From Thiobacillus sp. (GTDB taxonomy: Bacteria > Pseudomonadota > Gammaproteobacteria > Burkholderiales > Thiobacillaceae), in assembly GCA_019459055.1 (NCBI GenBank), contig JAIBEI010000014.1, positions 1 through 64,000 of the forward strand: 64,000 nucleotides of DNA, in the 5' to 3' direction. How positions within the stretch are numbered: position 1 is the stretch's first letter; each line of letters opens with the position of its first letter. Below are positions 1 through 11,383 of the stretch, piece after piece. The notes under the pieces are model-generated. The model was not told the DNA's origin and ran no database searches. It worked only from the letters and a program-made list of their open reading frames with translations. A program made the translations under genes and the position numbers.

Positions 1-24
1 GACGCAAAAACACCAGGATTAACG

Positions 25-50
25 AAAAAACCGGGCATTAAGACCCGGTT
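25..50 (-). terminator. Rho-independent terminator after parC
   Basis: On the minus strand the 7-bp stem AACCGGG/CCCGGTT encloses an 8-nt loop and is followed by a run of T (read on the plus strand as the A-run at 25-30). It lies about 180 bp beyond the parC stop codon and is oriented to end the parE-parC transcript. Confidence 0.75.
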
Positions 51-230
51 ACGAACCTCGAAATGGGCAACGTTTCAAAAAATCACCCTTGATGGGGAAT
101 GGACTCGGCTGCGACATCGAGTTTTTCAACAGAATCGCCGAACAGAAGACGTTGGGCATACGTATCGAGTAGCCGAGAGGGGCTTGTCGACGCTGCTCGA
201 TGGCACCAATGAGAGACAGGACAGCTAGGA

Positions 231-2624
231 TCAATCTGTCCAGAGCCTGCTCGCCACCATCCCTTTTTCGAGGAGGCTGCCTTTCTTCGCTCGGTGGATC
301 CGGTAACGCTCCAGGTTCTCGCCCGAAAGTTTCAGCCTGCCGCTGCGTTTGCCCTTTACGGCGCCTTCCACCATAAGGGTCTGGCCGTCGAATACGGTCA
401 GCGCCATCATCTTTTCACCCTCGTCGAGCTTGATCAGCTGCACGCCCTTGCCGCCAGTGCCTTCCTTTACTTCTTCGATGGGGAACACCAGGGCCTTGCC
501 GTTGCTTGCCGCAACAGCAACCCAGTCGCCCGTTGTCGGGACCGGAGGCAGGGGAATTTGGCCGTCCTCGACCGTCATGAACGCCTTGCCGGCCCGTTGC
601 CGGGACACCATGTCGGCACACTTGGCAATGAATCCGTAGCCCAGCGTGGTTGATACCAGCCAGCGGGATTCTGGCGGCGCCGAAAGGGCATGAACCAGCT
701 TCGCGCCCTTGGCCAGATCAACGAGACTTGTGAACGGAACCCCATCGCCGCGACCGGAGGGCAAGTCGGCGATGCGAAGCGTATACGTGCGGCCGCTGCT
801 GTCCATGAGGATGAGCGGATTCACCGTCCGGGTTTCGATGACCGCCATTTCGCCATCGCCCGCCTTGTACTGGATGGATGCCCGGTCGACGCCGTGGCCT
901 TGCCGGGTGCGAAGCCAGCCGTTCAGTGACACGATTACGGTCACCGGTTCGTCCACCATGGACTCTTCGCTCGTCGTTGAGGCGGTAACCGACTGCGCTG
1001 CCTCGATGCGGGTGCGGCGGTCATCGCCGTATTTCTTCATGTCAGCGCGGATCTCGTCGATGACACGAGACGTCAGGGCATTGCCGTCGCCCAGGACGCG
1101 GTTGAGTTCGTCGCGTTCGCCCAGCAATTCCTTCAGTTCCTTCTCGATCTTGATGGATTCAAGCCGGGCGAGCTGACGCAGGCGAATGTCCAGGATGTCA
1201 TCGGCCTGCACCTCGCTGAGGTCAAAAGCGGCCATCAGGTCGGACTTCGGATCGTCCGACTCACGAATGACCCGGATCACCTCGTCGATGTTCAGGAGGA
1301 TGGTCAGTCGTCCTTCCAGGATGTGGACGCGCCGGTTCACCACTTCGAGCCGATGCTGGCTGCGGCGGCGCACGGTGTCGACCCGGAAGCCCGCCCATTC
1401 GGCGATCAGCGCCACCAGACCCTTCTGGCCGGGACGACCATCCCGGCCGATCACCGTGAGGTTGACCGGCACATTGGTTTCCAGACCGGTCTGGGCCAGG
1501 AAGAAACGCATGAAGGTCTCGGGATCATGGTTCCGTGAGCTGGGTTCCAGGACCAGGCGAACCGGATTTTTCTCGTCTGATTCGTCGCGTGTGCTGTCCA
1601 GCAGGGCGAGGATCGCCTGCTTGAGGTTCTTCTGTTCCGGCGACAGTTCCTTCTTGCCGGTCTTGGGTTGCGGGTTGGCCAGCGCCTCGATCTGGGTCAA
1701 CGCCTGGGCCGTGGAAACGCCAGGCGGCAGTTCGGTGACAACGATTCGCCATTGGCCTCGTGCAAGCTGCTCCACCGTCCATTGCGCACGAACGCGCACA
1801 CTGCCTCGACCCGATTCGTATACCGCGCGAAGATCTGCGGAAGAGGTGATGATCCGCCCCCCGCCGGGGAAATCGGGGCCGGGCACATGAGAAAGAATGC
1901 CGTCGAGGCTGATCCCGGGTTTTTTCAGGATGGCGATGGCCGCGGAACCGAGTTCGCGCAGGTTGTGGGAGGGAATCTCGGTGGCCATGCCGACGGCGAT
2001 GCCGGACGCCCCGTTGGCCAGGAGCATGGGCAGCCGGGCCGGAAGCAGGGCGGGTTCCTTGAAGGCGCCGTCGTAGTTGGGCACGAAGTCCACTGTACCC
2101 ATGTCGATCTCCGACAGGAGCAGTTCGGCGACCGGCGTGAGGCGGCTTTCCGTGTAGCGCATCGCGGCCGCGCCGTCGCCATCGCGCGACCCGAAGTTGC
2201 CTTGGCCGTCGATCAGCGGATAGCGCAGGGTGAAGCCCTGGGCCATGCGGACCATGGCGTCATAGACGGACTGGTCTCCGTGAGGATGGAGCTTGCCGAT
2301 CACGTCGCCCACCACACGGGCAGACTTGACGTGCTTGGTACTGGACGTCAGACCCATCTCGCGCATGGAGTAGAGGATGCGGCGTTGCACGGGCTTCATG
2401 CCGTCCTCGACGTAGGGCAGCGCACGGCCCTTCACCACGCTCATCGCGTATGCCAGGTAGCAGCGCTCAGCATAAATGCCCAGTGGAAGCCCTTCTTCAC
2501 CACTCAAACCGTCGTCACCGGAAGACGGCGGGGGAGGTGGTGCCTGCGGTGGTGTGGACTGGGAAGACGTTTCATCCGGATTCCCGAAGAGGTCCAGGGT
2601 GTGGGGCTCAACCGCCTTAGTCAT
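231..2624 (-). CDS. parC: DNA topoisomerase IV subunit A
   Basis: A 797-residue type IIA topoisomerase A subunit, which with ParE decatenates daughter chromosomes. The winged-helix/tower core carries the catalytic Tyr in [10 protein letters not shown] and the usual HPHGD segment. At the quinolone-relevant positions it reads GDQ...YD, so Gln stands at the E. coli Ser80 position and Asp at Glu84; I believe Gln is ordinary in betaproteobacterial ParC. A proline-rich extension of about 40 residues precedes the core. The C-terminal region is shorter than a GyrA beta-pinwheel, which supports ParC over GyrA. It overlaps the upstream parE by 4 bp and is co-transcribed with it. Confidence 0.95.
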   Translation of the reverse strand: MTKAVEPHTLDLFGNPDETSSQSTPPQAPPPPPSSGDDGLSGEEGLPLGIYAERCYLAYAMSVVKGRALPYVEDGMKPVQRRILYSMREMGLTSSTKHVKSARVVGDVIGKLHPHGDQSVYDAMVRMAQGFTLRYPLIDGQGNFGSRDGDGAAAMRYTESRLTPVAELLLSEIDMGTVDFVPNYDGAFKEPALLPARLPMLLANGASGIAVGMATEIPSHNLRELGSAAIAILKKPGISLDGILSHVPGPDFPGGGRIITSSADLRAVYESGRGSVRVRAQWTVEQLARGQWRIVVTELPPGVSTAQALTQIEALANPQPKTGKKELSPEQKNLKQAILALLDSTRDESDEKNPVRLVLEPSSRNHDPETFMRFFLAQTGLETNVPVNLTVIGRDGRPGQKGLVALIAEWAGFRVDTVRRRSQHRLEVVNRRVHILEGRLTILLNIDEVIRVIRESDDPKSDLMAAFDLSEVQADDILDIRLRQLARLESIKIEKELKELLGERDELNRVLGDGNALTSRVIDEIRADMKKYGDDRRTRIEAAQSVTASTTSEESMVDEPVTVIVSLNGWLRTRQGHGVDRASIQYKAGDGEMAVIETRTVNPLILMDSSGRTYTLRIADLPSGRGDGVPFTSLVDLAKGAKLVHALSAPPESRWLVSTTLGYGFIAKCADMVSRQRAGKAFMTVEDGQIPLPPVPTTGDWVAVAASNGKALVFPIEEVKEGTGGKGVQLIKLDEGEKMMALTVFDGQTLMVEGAVKGKRSGRLKLSGENLERYRIHRAKKGSLLEKGMVASRLWTD

Positions 2625-4585
2625 ACGTCAGCCTCCACCAGATTGCCCTTCGCTTCCATCCAGTCGCGTCGATCGCTGGCTGCGCTCTTGCCCATCAGCA
2701 TGTCGAACAGCGTCAGCGCCTCGTGCATTTCGTCGGGTGTGGCGAGCACGGGAAGGACGCGCCGGGTGGCCGGGTCCATGGCGGTTTCACGAAGCTGGGA
2801 CGGGTTCATCTCGCCCAAGCCCTTGAAGCGACCGACCTCAATCGCCTCGGGCTTTATTCCGTCCAAAGCGAGGCGGTCCTTGATCGCCACCAGCTCGCCG
2901 TCATCGAGGGCGTATTGGCGTCGGGCGGGTTTCTTGCCCTTGGCCGGTGCGTCCACCCGGTAGAGGGGCGGCTGCGCCACATGGATGTGCCCCAGTTCGA
3001 CCAGTTTCGGGAAGTGGCGGAAGAAGAGGGTCAGCAGCAGGGTGGAAATGTGCGCCCCGTCGACGTCGGCATCGGTCATGATCACGACCTTGTGGTAGCG
3101 CAGGCCGGTGAGGTCCGGATGGTCGCCCAAGCGATGCCGCTCCACCCCGAGCGCGACCGCGATGTCGTGGATTTCCTTGTTGGCGTAGAGCGCGTTGGGG
3201 TCGGTTTCCCATGAGTTCATCACCTTGCCCCGCAAAGGCAGGATGGCCTGGGTTTCGCGGTCCCGTGCCTGTTTCGCACTGCCGCCGGCGGAATCCCCCT
3301 CCACGAGGAATATTTCACGAATAACCGGGTCGTCCGTTGCGGCGTCCGAAAGCTTGCCGGGCAGCACAGCGACCCCGGAGGTTTTTCTCTTCTCGGTTTT
3401 CTGGGCGGATTTGAGACGGTTCGCTGCTGCCTTGGCCGCCATCTCGGCGATGGCTTTGCCATACTCCACGTGGCCATTGAGCCAGACTTCGAAGGGATCG
3501 CGACTCATTGTCGAAACGAGCTTCACCGCCTCGCGTGAGTTGAGCTTTTCCTTCACCTGGCCCTGGAACTGGGGGTCAAGCAGTCGTGTGGAGAGAACGA
3601 AGGACATGCGCCCCGTGACATCTTCCTGGCGCAGCTGCACACCGCGCGGAAGGAGCGCGTGATGCTCTGCAAATGACTTCACCGCATCGAAGAAGCCGGC
3701 GCGCAGACCGGCCTCATGGGTGCCGCCCTGCAGAGTCGGAATGAGGTTGACGTAGGATTCGGAGAAGCTGCCGGATTCCGCCCAGGTCACCGCCCAAGCC
3801 GCACCTTCGCCCTTGGCAAACCCGTTGGTGCCGTCCGCGTAGGCCTCGCCAGCGAAGACAGGAACCAGGGCTTCGTCAGGGGGGACCTGTTCGGACAGGT
3901 AGTCGGCCAGTCCGCCTTGGTAGCAATAGACGTGCTCATCCACAGCGTCGCCACGTTCGATCTCCAGCCGGAAGGTGACGCCAGGCAGCAGTACGGCCTT
4001 GGCGCGCAGCAGACGAGCGAGTTCACGCTCGGGGATTTTGGGCGAGTCGAAGAAGACCGGGTCGGGCCAGACATGAATCGTTGTGCCCGACTCTTTCTTG
4101 GCGCACTTGCCGATGACAGCGAGCTTCTTGCTGACCCTTCCTCCATCCGCAAACACAACTTCGTTGATCTGGCCGTCTCGTTTCACGGTCACGGCTAGAC
4201 GGGTGGAGAGGGCATTGGTCACAGAGACGCCAACACCGTGCAGACCACCGGAGAAAGCGTAAGCCCCTTCGCCGGAGGTTTTATCGAACTTGCCCCCGGC
4301 GTGCAGACGGGTCAGCACCACCACGACCGTGGGCTCTTTTTCTTGAGGATGGAGGTCTACAGGGATGCCTCGTCCATCATCGCTGACCCTGACAGAGCCA
4401 TCCACGCACAAGCGGACACCGATCTGGGTGGCATGCCCCGCTAAAGCTTCGTCTGCCGAGTTATCGATAACCTCCTGGATGACATGCAGCGGACTGTCGG
4501 TCCGTGTGTACATGCCGGGGCGAGCCCTGACGGGCTCAAGCCCTTTGAGAACCTTGATCGAATCTGCGTTGTAATCCTTGGCCAT
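2621..4585 (-). CDS. parE: DNA topoisomerase IV subunit B
   Basis: A 654-residue GHKL ATPase and TOPRIM subunit of topoisomerase IV. Visible motifs are the ATP-binding region ([30 protein letters not shown]), the TOPRIM Glu in [11 protein letters not shown] and the Asp cluster in [11 protein letters not shown]. Length and the absence of the long GyrB-type insertion fit ParE. The ATG at 4585 gives the typical N-terminus [13 protein letters not shown]. It is the first gene of the parE-parC operon, and the ATG of parC overlaps its stop codon. Confidence 0.95.
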   Translation of the reverse strand: MAKDYNADSIKVLKGLEPVRARPGMYTRTDSPLHVIQEVIDNSADEALAGHATQIGVRLCVDGSVRVSDDGRGIPVDLHPQEKEPTVVVVLTRLHAGGKFDKTSGEGAYAFSGGLHGVGVSVTNALSTRLAVTVKRDGQINEVVFADGGRVSKKLAVIGKCAKKESGTTIHVWPDPVFFDSPKIPERELARLLRAKAVLLPGVTFRLEIERGDAVDEHVYCYQGGLADYLSEQVPPDEALVPVFAGEAYADGTNGFAKGEGAAWAVTWAESGSFSESYVNLIPTLQGGTHEAGLRAGFFDAVKSFAEHHALLPRGVQLRQEDVTGRMSFVLSTRLLDPQFQGQVKEKLNSREAVKLVSTMSRDPFEVWLNGHVEYGKAIAEMAAKAAANRLKSAQKTEKRKTSGVAVLPGKLSDAATDDPVIREIFLVEGDSAGGSAKQARDRETQAILPLRGKVMNSWETDPNALYANKEIHDIAVALGVERHRLGDHPDLTGLRYHKVVIMTDADVDGAHISTLLLTLFFRHFPKLVELGHIHVAQPPLYRVDAPAKGKKPARRQYALDDGELVAIKDRLALDGIKPEAIEVGRFKGLGEMNPSQLRETAMDPATRRVLPVLATPDEMHEALTLFDMLMGKSAASDRRDWMEAKGNLVEADV

Positions 4586-4770
4586 TCTTTGCTTGTCTCA
4601 TGAATCAAAAACTTGCAGCTCACCGCAATGAAATCCTCGCGGTGCCGTCGCAGCTATCGGTACTGGATTCTGCAATACATCGACTTCAACAAACCCGTTT
4701 AGAAGAAATCTTCAGCAAAATAAGTGAGCAAAAACACAATTTTGCATAAGAATCAAAGCCGTTCACCAAC

Positions 4771-4800
4771 AAGAAAGCCCCGATGATTCGGGGCTTTCTT
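4771..4800 (-). terminator. Terminator after the cus operon
   Basis: A perfect 12-bp inverted repeat (AAGAAAGCCCCG / CGGGGCTTTCTT) encloses a 6-nt loop. A/T-rich arm ends on both sides could let it work in either direction. It sits 28 bp beyond the cusA stop codon, so its main role is probably to end cusCBA transcription. Confidence 0.8.
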
Positions 4801-4827
4801 GTTTCCTGCTTTTGGGTTTTTTCGGCT

Positions 4828-7800
4828 TCAGTGCGGGGTGGTTGGCGCTTCAGCTGCCTTGCCGTCGGCCTCCCGCGCGGCGCGGCGCCGCATCAGCCAG
4901 TAGGCAGCCGGGACGACGAACAGCGACAGCAGCGGCGCGCTCACCATGCCGCCGATCATCGGGGCGGCGATGCGGCTCATCACCTCGCTGCCGGTGCCGC
5001 TGCCGATCATGATCGGCAGCAGGCCTGCCACGATCACCGCCACGGTCATGGCTTTCGGTCGCACGCGCTGCACTGCGCCTTCGCGGATGGCGTCCTGCAG
5101 GCCCGCCTCGCCGGCCTGTCCGGTTGCCTGCTGCGCGGTCCAGGCATTCTTCAGATACAGCAGCATGATGACGCCGAATTCGGCGGCGACGCCGGCCAGC
5201 GCGATGAAGCCGACCCCGGTCGCGATTGAGAGGTTATAGCCCATCGCGTAGAGGAACCACACGCCGCCGGTCAGCGCGAACGGTAGGGTGGCCATGATGA
5301 GCAGCGCCTCGTCGAAGCGGCGGAAGGTGAGGTAGAGCAGCACGAAGATGATCGCCAGGGTGGCCGGCACCACGGCTTTCAGCCGCGCGTTGGCGCGCTG
5401 CATGAATTCGAACTGGCCGGAGTAGGCGATGCTCATGCCGGGTTCGAGCTGGACGCCGGCGGCGACGGCCTGCTGCAGGTCGGCCACGGTGGACGCGAGA
5501 TCGCGCCCGCGCACGTCCACGTAGACCCAGCCCGACAGCCGCGCATTTTCGCTTTTCAGCATCGGCGGGCCCTCGCTGAGCCTCACCGCAGCCACCATGC
5601 CGAGGGTGATCTGGCTGCCGCCGGGGGTGAGGATGGGCAGCGCGGCGAGCTTTTCCGGGGTGTCGCGCCATTCGCGCGGGTAGCGCACGTTGATCGGATA
5701 GCGCGCCAGCCCCTCGACGGTCTCGCCGATGTTGTCGCCGCCGATCAGGCTCGCCACCACCGATTGCACGTCGGCGACGTTGAGGCCGTAGCGCGCGGCG
5801 GCGGCGCGGTCGATGTCGATGTCGACGTAGCGTCCGCCGGTGAGTCGTTCGGCGAGCGCGGACGATACCCCCGGCACCGTCCTGGCGATGCGTTCGACCT
5901 GCTGCGCGACGCGGTCGATGTCGGCCAGCCTGGCGCTGGCGATTTTCACCCCGATCGGGCTCTTGATGCCGGTGGCGAGCATGTCGATGCGGTTGCGGAT
6001 GGGTGGCACCCAGATGTTGGCCAGCCCCGGCACCTGCACCGCGCGATCGAGTTCCTCGATCAGCTTTTCCGGCGTCATCCCCGGCCGCCATTCTTCGCGC
6101 GGCTTGAACTGGATGATGGTCTCGAACATTTCCAGCGGCGCCGGATCGGTGGCGGTCTCGGCGCGCCCGGCCTTGCCGTAGGCGCTCGCCACCTCGGGCA
6201 CGCTGCGGATCTGGCGGTTGGTCTGCTGCAGCAGTTCGGACGCCTTCTGCGCCGACAGCCCCGGCAGCGCGCTCGGCATGTAGAGCAGGTCGCCCTCGTC
6301 GAGCGGCGGCAGGAATTCACCGCCGAGGCGGCTGATCGGCCAGGCCGCGCTGAGAAACACCAGGGCGGCGACGACCAGGGTGGTTTTGGGACGCGCGAGC
6401 ACCGCGTCGAGCAGCGGCCGGTAGGCGCGGATCATCCAGCGGTTGAGCGGATTCCTGGTTTCGTCCGGGATGCGGCCGCGGATCCAGTAGCCCATCAGCA
6501 CCGGCACCAGCGTCACCGACAGCGCGGCCGCGGCCGCCATCGCATAGGTCTTGGTGAAGGCGAGCGGGCCGAACAGGCGGCCTTCCTGCGCTTCCAGCGT
6601 GAACACCGGGATGAACGACAGGGTGATGATGAGCAGCGAGAAGAACAGCGCCGGGCCGACCTCGCTGGCGGCCTCGACGATCACCCGCCAGTGCGCGTCG
6701 CCCTGCAGGATTTTGCCGGGGTGTTTATGCTGCCAGGCCTCGATGTGCTTGTGCGCGTTTTCAATCATCACCACTGCGCCGTCGACCATCGCGCCGACGG
6801 CAATCGCGATGCCGCCGAGCGACATGATGTTGGCGTTGATGCCCTGCTGGCGCATGACGATGAAGGCGATCAGCACACCCAGCGGCAGCGAGATGATCGC
6901 CACCAGCGAGGAGCGCAGGTGCCACAGGAACAGCGCGCACACCAGCGCCACCACGATGAATTCCTCGACCAGCTTTTGGCTGAGGTTGTCGATGGCGCGG
7001 TCGATCAGCGCGCTGCGGTCGTAGGTGGTGACGATCTCGACGCCCGGCGGCAGGCTGGCCTTCAGCGTTTCGAGCTTTTCCTTGATCGCCGCGATGGTCG
7101 CGCGCGCGTTCTGGTCCGAACGCAGGATCACCACGCCGCCGACGGCTTCGCCCTCGCCGTCGAGCTCGCCGATGCCGCGCCGCATCTCGGGGCCGGTGCG
7201 GATCGTCGCCACGTCGCCCAGCGTCACCGGCGTGGCGCCCGCGAGTTTGAGCGGGATGGCGCGGAAGTCGGCCAGCGTTGCAAGATAGCCGCCGGCGCGC
7301 ACCATGTATTCGGTTTCGGCAAGTTCCAGCAGCGCGCCGCCGCGCTCCTGGTTGGCGTCGCGAATGGCAGCGATGACCGTCTGGTGCGGGATGCCGTAGG
7401 CGGCAAGCTGCACCGGGTCGAGCACCACCTGGTACTGCTTGACCATGCCGCCGATGGACGCGACCTCGGCCACGTTGGGCAGCGTTTTCAGCTCGTATTT
7501 GAGGAACCAGTCCTGGATCGAGCGCAGCTGCGCCAGGTCGTGACGGCCGCTTCGATCCACCAGCGCGTACTGGTAGATCCAGCCGACGCCGGTCGCGTCC
7601 GGGCCGAGGGCGGGCTTGGCACTGGCGGGCAGCCGCCCCTGCACCTGGCTGAGATATTCCAGCACGCGCGAGCGCGCCCAGTACAGGTCGGTGCCGTCCT
7701 CGAAAATCACGTACACGAAGCTGTCGCCGAAAAACGAGTAGCCGCGCACCGTCTTCGCCCCCGGCACCGACAGCATGGTGGTGGCGAGCGGATAGGTGAC

Positions 7801-7992
7801 CTGGTTCTCGACGATCTGCGGCGCCTGCCCGGCATAGGGCGTGCGGATGATGACCTGCACGTCGGACAGGTCGGGCAGCGCATCGATCGGCGTCGTCTTC
7901 ACCGACCACACGCCCCAGGCCACGACGAACAGCGTCGCCAGCAGTACCAGGAAACGGTTGCCTACCGACCAGCGGATGAGGGCCGCGATCAT
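4828..7992 (-). CDS. cusA: Heavy-metal RND efflux pump, CusA type
   Basis: A 1054-residue inner-membrane pump of the heavy-metal efflux RND family, which uses proton influx to export Cu(I)/Ag(I) through CusB and CusC. It has the 12-helix RND layout with two large periplasmic loops. TM4 reads [17 protein letters not shown], matching the monovalent-cation CusA/SilA subgroup rather than CzcA-type zinc/cobalt pumps. The C-terminus is basic and cytoplasmic. Its start overlaps the cusB stop by 4 bp (ATGA), so it is the last gene of a cusCBA operon closed by the hairpin just downstream. Substrate assignment rests on the TM4 motif and the CusF-like domain of its partner. Confidence 0.92.
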   Translation of the reverse strand: MIAALIRWSVGNRFLVLLATLFVVAWGVWSVKTTPIDALPDLSDVQVIIRTPYAGQAPQIVENQVTYPLATTMLSVPGAKTVRGYSFFGDSFVYVIFEDGTDLYWARSRVLEYLSQVQGRLPASAKPALGPDATGVGWIYQYALVDRSGRHDLAQLRSIQDWFLKYELKTLPNVAEVASIGGMVKQYQVVLDPVQLAAYGIPHQTVIAAIRDANQERGGALLELAETEYMVRAGGYLATLADFRAIPLKLAGATPVTLGDVATIRTGPEMRRGIGELDGEGEAVGGVVILRSDQNARATIAAIKEKLETLKASLPPGVEIVTTYDRSALIDRAIDNLSQKLVEEFIVVALVCALFLWHLRSSLVAIISLPLGVLIAFIVMRQQGINANIMSLGGIAIAVGAMVDGAVVMIENAHKHIEAWQHKHPGKILQGDAHWRVIVEAASEVGPALFFSLLIITLSFIPVFTLEAQEGRLFGPLAFTKTYAMAAAAALSVTLVPVLMGYWIRGRIPDETRNPLNRWMIRAYRPLLDAVLARPKTTLVVAALVFLSAAWPISRLGGEFLPPLDEGDLLYMPSALPGLSAQKASELLQQTNRQIRSVPEVASAYGKAGRAETATDPAPLEMFETIIQFKPREEWRPGMTPEKLIEELDRAVQVPGLANIWVPPIRNRIDMLATGIKSPIGVKIASARLADIDRVAQQVERIARTVPGVSSALAERLTGGRYVDIDIDRAAAARYGLNVADVQSVVASLIGGDNIGETVEGLARYPINVRYPREWRDTPEKLAALPILTPGGSQITLGMVAAVRLSEGPPMLKSENARLSGWVYVDVRGRDLASTVADLQQAVAAGVQLEPGMSIAYSGQFEFMQRANARLKAVVPATLAIIFVLLYLTFRRFDEALLIMATLPFALTGGVWFLYAMGYNLSIATGVGFIALAGVAAEFGVIMLLYLKNAWTAQQATGQAGEAGLQDAIREGAVQRVRPKAMTVAVIVAGLLPIMIGSGTGSEVMSRIAAPMIGGMVSAPLLSLFVVPAAYWLMRRRAAREADGKAAEAPTTPH

Positions 7993-9476
7993 TTCGTGCT
8001 CCCGCGCTTGTCGAGCTTCTCGACCAGCAGCCCGTCATCGGTCTGGCGCACGCCGACGCGCACCGGGTCGCCGGCCTTCAGCCCGTGCGCGAGCTCGGGT
8101 CGCGCCAGCGGAAACACCATGGTCATGCCCGGCATCGACAGCGATTCGAACGGACCATGCTTGAGCGTCGCTTCCTCGCCGTCGATGTCTTCGATCATCG
8201 CGTCGGCTTCGTGCAGCGGCGACGCGGGCGCGCCGCCTTTTGGGGCAGCGGAGAGGCGGTCGAGCACGCCCTGCAGGCTGGCCTCGGAGTCGATCAGGAA
8301 CTGCCCGCTGGCGACCACCTGCTGGCCTTCGGCAAGTCCCGTCAGCACTTCGGTGCGCTCGTTCGCCTGGCGCCCGAGCGTGACCTCGACCGGGCGGTAG
8401 CGCCCCTGGTCCTCCGCCACGATCACCAGCGCGCGGCGGCTGCTGCGGATCACCGCCTCGCTCGGCACGGTGAGCGCGGAAGCGGTCGCGCCCGCGATCC
8501 GCACCTCGGCGCTGAGACCGGGGCGAATGCGGCCGTCGCGGTTGGGCAGCTCGATGCGCACGGTAAGCGCGCGCGCCGCCGGGTCGACGCCCGGCAGGAT
8601 GGCGATGACCCGGCCAGTGACGGTCTCGCCGGGAAACGCGGCGAAGCGCGCCTCGGCGGTATGCCCGGTGCGCACCTGGCCCGCCTGCGCCTGCGGCACC
8701 GCCACGTCGAGCCACACGCTGGCGATGCCGTTGATGCGCGCCAGCGTCTGCCCGGCGGAAAGCGTCATGCCGGGCCGCACATCGAGCGCCTGCAGCTCGC
8801 CGCCGATGGGCGCGGTGATCGCGCTGCGGTCCTGCACCCGGCCGCTTGCCTTGACCTCGCGGATCAGCCGCTCCGGCATCCCGGCGAGCCGCATCCGCGC
8901 CTCGGCGGCGGCGGTCAGTTCGGCGTCGCCGATGGCTTTCAACGCCAGGTATTCCTGTTGCGCCGCCGCCCACTGCGGCACCAGCAGCTCGGCGATGAGG
9001 GCGCCGGTCTTGACCACGTCGCCCGGCGCCAGCCGCGCCACCCGTTCGACGTAGCCGCCGCTGCGCGCCTGCACGATGGCGATGTCGCGTTCGTTGTAAC
9101 GCACCACGCCGGTCGCATGAATCGTCTCGGAAATGTCGGTGCGGCTGACCGCAGCGAGCCGCATCCCCAGGTTCTGCGCGATGCTGGGATCGATTTTCAC
9201 GCTGGTGGCGTCGCCGCCCTCGTCGGCGTATTTGGGCACCAGCTCCATGTCCATGAAGGGCGACTTGCCGGGTTTGTCGAAGCGCTGCGACGGCACCATC
9301 GGGTCGTACCAGTAGAGCACGCGGCGTTCGTCGGCGGGCGATGCGGGGGCGTCCTGCGCGGCGGCAGGCGGCTGTCGGGTCTGTGACCACAGCATGGCGC
9401 CCGCCGCGCCCAGCACGATCAGCACGACGGCGGCGGCGAGGCGACCGACAAGCGGTTTGAAGGAAGGGGTGTTCAT
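7989..9476 (-). CDS. cusB: RND adaptor CusB with fused CusF-like domain
   Basis: A 495-residue periplasmic adaptor linking the pump to the outer-membrane channel. The chosen ATG (MNTPSFKPL...) precedes a membrane anchor; the frame is open upstream, but only as antisense of cusC. Order: anchor (about 10-35), heavy-metal-binding segment ([20 protein letters not shown], about 55-75), hairpin/lipoyl and beta-barrel domains, and from about residue 420 a CusF-like OB-fold. That last domain has His-Gly-Pro then MPGMTMVF. The position equal to the CusF copper-capping Trp is Met. Fusion of a CusF module to CusB is known in other proteobacteria. Confidence 0.92.
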   Translation of the reverse strand: MNTPSFKPLVGRLAAAVVLIVLGAAGAMLWSQTRQPPAAAQDAPASPADERRVLYWYDPMVPSQRFDKPGKSPFMDMELVPKYADEGGDATSVKIDPSIAQNLGMRLAAVSRTDISETIHATGVVRYNERDIAIVQARSGGYVERVARLAPGDVVKTGALIAELLVPQWAAAQQEYLALKAIGDAELTAAAEARMRLAGMPERLIREVKASGRVQDRSAITAPIGGELQALDVRPGMTLSAGQTLARINGIASVWLDVAVPQAQAGQVRTGHTAEARFAAFPGETVTGRVIAILPGVDPAARALTVRIELPNRDGRIRPGLSAEVRIAGATASALTVPSEAVIRSSRRALVIVAEDQGRYRPVEVTLGRQANERTEVLTGLAEGQQVVASGQFLIDSEASLQGVLDRLSAAPKGGAPASPLHEADAMIEDIDGEEATLKHGPFESLSMPGMTMVFPLARPELAHGLKAGDPVRVGVRQTDDGLLVEKLDKRGSTK

Positions 9477-10732
9477 GGCTGGACTCCGGATTCGTCGGGT
9501 TGGGCGTAGCTGAAGTGGAGGCGGGCGGCCATTTCGTCGCGCGCCCCGGCAAGTTCGATCGCCTTGAGTTCGGCGTCGATGCGGGCACGCCGTGTGCCGA
9601 TCAGTTCGGCCAGGCTGCCCTGGCCGCCGCGCCAGGCGGCCAGCGTCAGTGCCACCTTCTCCTGCGCCAGCGGCAACAGCACCTCGCGCTGGCGGGCCAG
9701 CGCCCGGTCGAGCCGGCGGTACTCGGCCAGATCGGCGTCGAGCTCGGCGTTGTGGGCGCGTAATTGCGCCTGGTAGTCGGCATCGAGCGCGGCGCGCTCG
9801 GCCACCCGCGCGGCAATCAGCGGGTCCTGGCGGGAGGACGCGAACACCGGCAGATCGAAGCCGAGCTCGATGCCGGCCATGTTGCCGAACTGCGAACCGC
9901 GCTGCTGGTACACCACGCCCAGGCGCCAGTCGGGCCGGGTGGCCGCCCGCGCGAGGTCGGTTTCGGCGTCGAGCACGCGCGCTTCGTGGTCGTACAGGGC
10001 AAGTTCGGGATGCTGTTCGAGGCGGTGCGCGAGGTGGCCGTGGTCGATCGGCCATTGCGGCGGCGCGCCTGCGAGCGGCCAGTCGGCGGCGTCGCCGACC
10101 CAGCGCCGCAGCGCGGCGATGGCCTGGGCGCGGCGCGCGTCGAGCGCGTCCTCGCGTTCGGCGATCAGCGCGGCCTCCTCGCGTGGCAGTACGGCGTCGC
10201 TCGCCATGCCGCCGCCGCCCGCCAGGCGCGCGCGCACGGCGGCGTCGAACAGCCGGTTTTCATCGTGGAGCGCGGCGATGTGCCGCAGTTGCGCCTCGGC
10301 GCTGTGGCGCTGGATCCACGCCTGCGCGGTCTGCTGCAGCACGGCCTGGCGCACCACCCGCATCCCGGCCTCGGCCAGCCCGACCCGCCCTCGCGCCGCG
10401 CCGGCACGCGCGCCGCGCTTGGCGGCGTTGGGGAAGGCCTGCATCACGCCGATCGTGCGCATGGTCATGGGGTCGCTGTTGAGGCTGAAGCGGTCGGCGC
10501 CTTCGACCGGCACGTTGGCCAGCCCCAGCGTGAGTTGCGGGTCGGGCAGGGCGCCCGCCGGAATCGCGCTCTGGCGCGCCGCGTCGATCCTGCTCGCGCT
10601 CGCCGACAGCGCCGGCGTTTCAGCGAGTGCCCGCGTCAGCGCATCGTCAAAGCCGAGCGGGGCAGCGCCCGCGCCCGCCATTCCTCCCGCCCACAACAGG
10701 GCGGCAAGCCAATAAGGCAGTTTGAAAAACAT
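9473..10732 (-). CDS. cusC: TolC-family outer-membrane efflux protein
   Basis: An outer-membrane channel subunit for the Cus pump. A signal peptide (MFFKLPYWLAALLWAGG..., cleavage near residue 24) is followed by two repeated alpha-helical OEP domains rich in Ala, Arg and Leu. At about 419 residues it is the usual length. I chose the ATG at 10732 because a GGAG lies 6 nt before it; the ATG four codons upstream has its GGAG directly abutting. No lipobox Cys is evident, unlike E. coli CusC. It overlaps cusB by 4 bp. Confidence 0.88.
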   Translation of the reverse strand: MFFKLPYWLAALLWAGGMAGAGAAPLGFDDALTRALAETPALSASASRIDAARQSAIPAGALPDPQLTLGLANVPVEGADRFSLNSDPMTMRTIGVMQAFPNAAKRGARAGAARGRVGLAEAGMRVVRQAVLQQTAQAWIQRHSAEAQLRHIAALHDENRLFDAAVRARLAGGGGMASDAVLPREEAALIAEREDALDARRAQAIAALRRWVGDAADWPLAGAPPQWPIDHGHLAHRLEQHPELALYDHEARVLDAETDLARAATRPDWRLGVVYQQRGSQFGNMAGIELGFDLPVFASSRQDPLIAARVAERAALDADYQAQLRAHNAELDADLAEYRRLDRALARQREVLLPLAQEKVALTLAAWRGGQGSLAELIGTRRARIDAELKAIELAGARDEMAARLHFSYAQPDESGVQP

Positions 10733-10804
10733 GTCGTGCTCCATCTCCGGATGACGCGATGCGCCATTTTCCGCGCCGAATGGCGCGGGACTCAGTCGAG
10801 GAGG

Positions 10805-11137
10805 CTAGATGAAGGCGGGCGGTCGCCAGAGCGGGACCGGAAAGACGGACTGCGCCCACAGGAGGGGCGTGGCGTGGACCTGGAAGACCACCGGCAGGGG
10901 CGGGACGAAGGCACGGGTGTCGATCGCGGGATGGCCGCCGCATTGGCAGGACAGGTCGGATGCGCAGGGCGTGCCCTGGCTGTCCTCATCGTGGCAGCAG
11001 TCGTGTGCCGCCGCGGTTTCGATGCTGGCCGCCGCCTCCGCCATCGGGCAGCAAGCGGCCGCCATCACGCCCGCCAGCGCCTGCGCCGGGAGGGCGAGCG
11101 CGATCAGCAAAGCGAGGAGTATCCGGAGCGAGCGCAT
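10805..11137 (-). CDS. Small exported Cys/His-rich protein of the cus operon
   Basis: A 110-residue protein of unknown family. A signal peptide (MRSLRILLALLIALALPAQALA) precedes a short mature region with seven cysteines in CC, CCH, PC and SCQC groups plus several His, suited to binding soft metals. The C-terminal third is hydrophobic and proline-rich (FVPPLPV, VPLWRPP). It lies 72 bp upstream of cusC on the same strand and is probably the first gene of the cus operon. The ATG at 11137 is preferred over one 15 codons upstream because it begins the signal peptide. A periplasmic metal-binding or sensing role is inference from composition and position. Confidence 0.7.
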   Translation of the reverse strand: MRSLRILLALLIALALPAQALAGVMAAACCPMAEAAASIETAAAHDCCHDEDSQGTPCASDLSCQCGGHPAIDTRAFVPPLPVVFQVHATPLLWAQSVFPVPLWRPPAFI

Positions 11138-11220
11138 GCGCAAGTCTGTGCGGGGGCGGCCAGTCCTGTCAAGGCACGTCAATGGGTGGGGACGCTCGCT
11201 TCCGGCGGGATGTCCTTCTC

Positions 11221-11241
11221 CTGCAGGGATATATCCTGCAG
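11221..11241. promoter_or_regulatory. Imperfect palindrome upstream of the cus operon
   Basis: CTGCAGG and CCTGCAG arms flank an A/T core (GATATAT). It lies 84 bp before the start of the Cys-rich gene that heads the cus operon. It could be an operator. It does not match the CopR-like box found at 26797, and no regulator gene adjoins it. Confidence 0.35.
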
Positions 11242-11383
11242 GGTCCGGATTCCCGGATGCTGCTGCTGAAACTCCGGCACACGCTGTTGATCGTCGGCAA
11301 CAGCCCGAGATCGTCGATGCTAGTTCGGCCGCAATGGTGCGGACATCCTCGGTTGCGACGCTGGTATGGCCGGCGGCCAGCCG

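Noticed and set aside
49-234. 61-codon minus-strand ORF overlapping the parC stop, with TTCTGTTGAAAAACTC-like wording
   Set aside because: The phrase is reminiscent of insertion-sequence ends, but no partner end, transposase or target duplication is seen; the ORF has no recognisable product.
5764-8400. 878-codon open frame on the plus strand opposite cusA/cusB
   Set aside because: It is the antisense shadow of two well-conserved efflux genes in GC-rich DNA; composition (His, Asp, Arg, Gly runs) is typical of such shadows. The same holds for the large frames opposite 12725-15280, 15085-17025, 19067-20599, 41148-43289 and 61516-62802.
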